Below, in pieces: positions 62,163 through 64,000 of a stretch of 64,000 bases of DNA (positions are counted from its first letter, which is position 1; every line of letters starts with the position of its first letter). The stretch is from CAZCVI01 sp964502145. Lineage in GTDB: Bacteria; Acidobacteriota; Aminicenantia; UBA2199. Under the pieces are notes generated by a model. It was not told where the DNA came from. It searched no databases and saw nothing but the letters and a program-made list of their open reading frames with translations. The stretch covers positions 1-64,000 of the forward strand of contig CAZCVI010000032.1 in NCBI GenBank assembly GCA_964502145.1, read 5' to 3'. Both the position numbers and the translations under genes were made by a program.

Positions 62163-63227
62163 ATGATGTCTAAATTTATATCGAAAGAAAGGTATGGGAT
62201 GGCGATGATCGTCATTATGGTATTATTCTTTAATCTGTTGATCTTTCCACAAGCCAATCAGAAAGGGCGCGATTTTTTGCGAGACGCCCAAGAAGTAAAT
62301 GTCGAAAAGGATGGTGATGGAAAACAAAGGAGACTCTATGAAAGTGCCTATAAAGAATTTATGAACAGCACTCAAAAGAATGATATTTTACTCAAGATAT
62401 ATATTGGCAGTTTGATCCATAAAGAGAACCAAATAAGACCCATTGCTGCAAATTTTGTTAAAGAGTATCGTGACCAATATCCGATGATAATCCGGGACCT
62501 TCAAGAATTGAATGAGAATGAAAAACAAGTTCTGGAAAATTATATTCGTGGTATTGAAGAGCAATTCCCTTTCATTGAAAAAATCAAACTGGTCACCGAT
62601 TCCATTTCCCCTTATTCCGACGAAAAACCAATCATTCTGTTTTCCTTGAATACCCCGGCCAATGTCGAATTTAATGTTGAGGACTATTCTGAATGCAATC
62701 AGTCTTTTTCAGGAGGGCCCTCCACCTTGAGCTTCTCGTGGCAAAGGCACTATATGGATAAACAATCACTCCGGTTGACCTTAAATGCAAAAAATGAGCT
62801 ATCCGAGTTTTCAGTGGAAAAGAAGGTGCTGGTTAATCTTATTCTGCCCAGTCGATTGAGTTATTATAATGGCGACTACAGTCTGGAAGGGGAGTCTATC
62901 AAAAGTGAAACCAAAATCGTCACCAGAAAAAATTTCGGCGTTTTGCTTGGTGGGCTAGCACTAAGTGCTGTACTGGGAGGGGTAATTTATGGGGTCAAAG
63001 AAAATACCGAAACCGGTACTATATATACACCACAGGAACGTAAGAGCAATGGCTTGAAGGCAGGTGGTGTTGGAGCAGCTTTAACTCTCCTGTACTTTTT
63101 TGCTTTTTCCAAGAAAAAAACCATCCCCCATCAGGGCAATATCGATTACAACCGTCAACTCAGAGCACAGATTGAAGCCTTAAGAAAACAGGTCAAAGTG
63201 AATCTCAAAATCGAAAATGAAGAATAG
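62163..63227 (+). CDS. Exported protein with C-terminal membrane hairpin
   Basis: This 354-residue protein begins after AGGAGG; two adjacent ATGs are possible. A signal or anchor lies at about 12-32. The exported part has a helical section (about 35-150) and a beta-rich one (about 155-255). Two Gly/Ala-rich membrane helices (GVLLGGLALSAVLGGVIYG, about 259-277, and GVGAALTLLYFFAF, about 297-313) and a basic end follow. No family is recognised. It is the last gene of the plus-strand cluster. Confidence 0.65.
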   Translation: MMSKFISKERYGMAMIVIMVLFFNLLIFPQANQKGRDFLRDAQEVNVEKDGDGKQRRLYESAYKEFMNSTQKNDILLKIYIGSLIHKENQIRPIAANFVKEYRDQYPMIIRDLQELNENEKQVLENYIRGIEEQFPFIEKIKLVTDSISPYSDEKPIILFSLNTPANVEFNVEDYSECNQSFSGGPSTLSFSWQRHYMDKQSLRLTLNAKNELSEFSVEKKVLVNLILPSRLSYYNGDYSLEGESIKSETKIVTRKNFGVLLGGLALSAVLGGVIYGVKENTETGTIYTPQERKSNGLKAGGVGAALTLLYFFAFSKKKTIPHQGNIDYNRQLRAQIEALRKQVKVNLKIENEE

Positions 63228-63628
63228 GACCCATTTTAATCAAAAAAACAACACTGTCGGAGTATTGGGCAATGGCTGGTAATAAGGAGCTGTTACGAAA
63301 TAACCTGATCATTTTCGATGTTGTTTGGAAGAAATCGTATAGTTCTATTCTCCATGAAAATCATTCCTTATGATTTCAACGGAGTTGAATTCTCTATCTG
63401 AGATTTTAATTCCTTTTTGGGTTGTGGAGAGATGTTCCTTTTTGGATTGGGGGTTAGGTAGACGCGCCATCCTGGCGCATTAAGAAAGCGGAAGGTTGAA
63501 ATAAATGCTGCAAGATGCAGCGTCTACTACTTAGTCAACGAAAGCACCAAGAGCATGAAGATTTTTTTTCCAATCAAGTTGACAATTCAATGGTTTTGGA
63601 ATATATTTAACATGTACGGAGCTTTACA
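63228..63628. other. 400-base gap with palindromic repeats
   Basis: No gene was found between the cluster end and the second toxin-antitoxin pair. The only clear structure is the paired repeat at 63458-63527. No good terminator hairpin with T-run follows the last cluster gene. Confidence 0.6.
63458..63527. repeat. Structured palindromic repeat, copies 2 and 3
   Basis: Positions 63458-63483 match 3390-3415 at 25 of 26 bases. The inverted second unit (63504-63527) begins AATGCTGCAAG and ends GCGTCTAC. Each unit has its own hairpin: GCGCCA-TCC-TGGCGC in the first and GCTGCA-AGA-TGCAGC in the second. The stem bases differ between units but still pair, that is, they covary. This argues for a conserved structured element, possibly a REP-type mobile repeat. 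Confidence 0.7.
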
Positions 63629-63808
63629 ATGCAAACATTAAAAGTAGAAGCTATAAATGCGATATCCCAGTTACCTGAGACCGCCACGATGGATGACATG
63701 ATGTACCGTCTCTATGTCATTGATAAAATCAGGCATGGTCAAGAAGCAGTAAAAAATGGCGCTACAATCCCTGCCGAAAGACTTTTAAACGAAATCAATT
63801 CATGGTAA
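63629..63808 (+). CDS. Antitoxin of a ParE/RelE-type pair
   Basis: This 59-residue protein begins after GGAG. The middle (AISQLPETATMDDMMYRLYVIDKIRHGQEAV) matches a family of small antitoxins found next to ParE/RelE-type toxins. Short length is normal for this family. Its last seven bases overlap the toxin start (ATG at 63802). Confidence 0.75.
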   Translation: MQTLKVEAINAISQLPETATMDDMMYRLYVIDKIRHGQEAVKNGATIPAERLLNEINSW

Positions 63809-64000
63809 TTTGGTCTTCCCCGGCAAAGAATGATCTCAGAAATATCTTTGAGTATATTGCCAAAGATTCAAAATATTACGCCCAAAAGGGTCGCATCGTT
63901 CCTGAAATTTGCGACGTCAATATCCGCGAAGTAATGATCTATTCTTATCGCCTGATGTATGAAATAGCTGCTAAGAATATCTATGTGCTTGGTATTATCC
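63802..64000 (+). CDS. ParE/RelE-type toxin with internal deletion (cut by window edge)
   Basis: This frame starts MVIWSSPAKNDLRNIFEYIAKDS, the typical ParE front, and reaches the window edge open. After SKYYAQ it jumps straight to KGRIVPEICDVNIREVMIYSYRLMYEI. Typical ParE proteins have about 20 residues of helix 2 between these two parts. So an in-frame deletion of roughly 60 bases seems to have removed the helix that packs on the core. The toxin is likely weak or inactive. The C-terminal end is outside the window. Confidence 0.75.
   Translation, partial: MVIWSSPAKNDLRNIFEYIAKDSKYYAQKGRIVPEICDVNIREVMIYSYRLMYEIAAKNIYVLGII

Noticed and set aside
13524..63227. Type VI secretion, contractile injection or phage locus because of the ClpB-like gene
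   Set aside because: No sheath, tube, baseplate, VgrG, TssJLM or phage structural gene was seen.
3367..63527. Integrative element with attachment sites
   Set aside because: No integrase, excisionase or tRNA gene is in the window, and the flanking repeats look like dispersed hairpins.
1..64000. CRISPR arrays, rRNA, tRNA and riboswitches
   Set aside because: No regular direct-repeat array, no conserved rRNA stretch, no cloverleaf with CCA-type end and no recognisable aptamer core was found by reading; a covariance-model scan would be decisive.

Overview
The window looks like a chromosomal stretch of an uncultured, moderately AT-rich Gram-negative bacterium. Pointers are a lipoprotein with a lipobox, several exported or membrane-anchored proteins, a complete Mrp-type cation/proton antiporter operon and a radical-SAM activase. 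The phylum cannot be fixed from sequence alone. No rRNA, tRNA, CRISPR array or phage gene was seen.

Layout. Positions 1-2.4 kb are IS debris: an IS66-like transposase fragment, an ISL3 transposase broken by a stop codon, a minisatellite hairpin and what may be an IS21-type end. A MazF/PemK-type toxin-antitoxin pair follows (2.4-3.0 kb). The minus strand at 3.6-11.3 kb is an eleven-gene Mrp/Mbh-like antiporter operon driven by a near-ideal sigma70-type promoter at 11341-11370. A 1.2-kb repeat-bearing gap leads to an AraC-type regulator (12.5-13.1 kb). From 13.5 to 63.2 kb about 24 genes all run on the plus strand with short gaps or overlaps. The window ends in a second toxin-antitoxin pair (ParE/RelE type) whose toxin carries an internal deletion.

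The 50-kb plus-strand cluster is the main discovery. It has three tandem tubulin/FtsZ-like proteins, two of them fused to membrane-anchored von Willebrand A (VWA) domains. It also has a VWA-like/transmembrane/Hsp70-actin-like fusion, a VWA/transmembrane/P-loop NTPase, a separate exported VWA protein, two small GTPases beside a GAP1-like protein, and a ClpB-like AAA+ protein with a degenerate first ATPase module. A MacB/LolD-FtsX-type ABC pair, a radical-SAM activase with an unusual cysteine motif, four coiled-coil proteins, a CAP-domain protein, a PPC-like lipoprotein and several orphan membrane proteins complete it. Adhesion-type domains face outward, while polymer-forming or switch NTPases face inward. 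The simplest reading is an envelope-spanning cytoskeletal or membrane-remodelling machine, or a conflict/signalling machine, in which extracytoplasmic VWA, CAP and PPC modules are coupled to tubulin-like, actin-like and GTPase modules in the cytosol. Tubulin-like plus VWA plus GTPase linkages, and GTPase-GAP1 linkages, have each been described before. Their combination here in one locus with Hsp70-like, ClpB-like, ABC and radical-SAM parts is what looks new.

Patchy base composition (AT-rich islands at about 16.7-21.4 kb and 39.7-43.1 kb) and a frameshifted partial duplicate at 39.48 kb suggest assembly from modules. Structured palindromic repeats and toxin-antitoxin genes lie on both sides of the antiporter-plus-cluster region.
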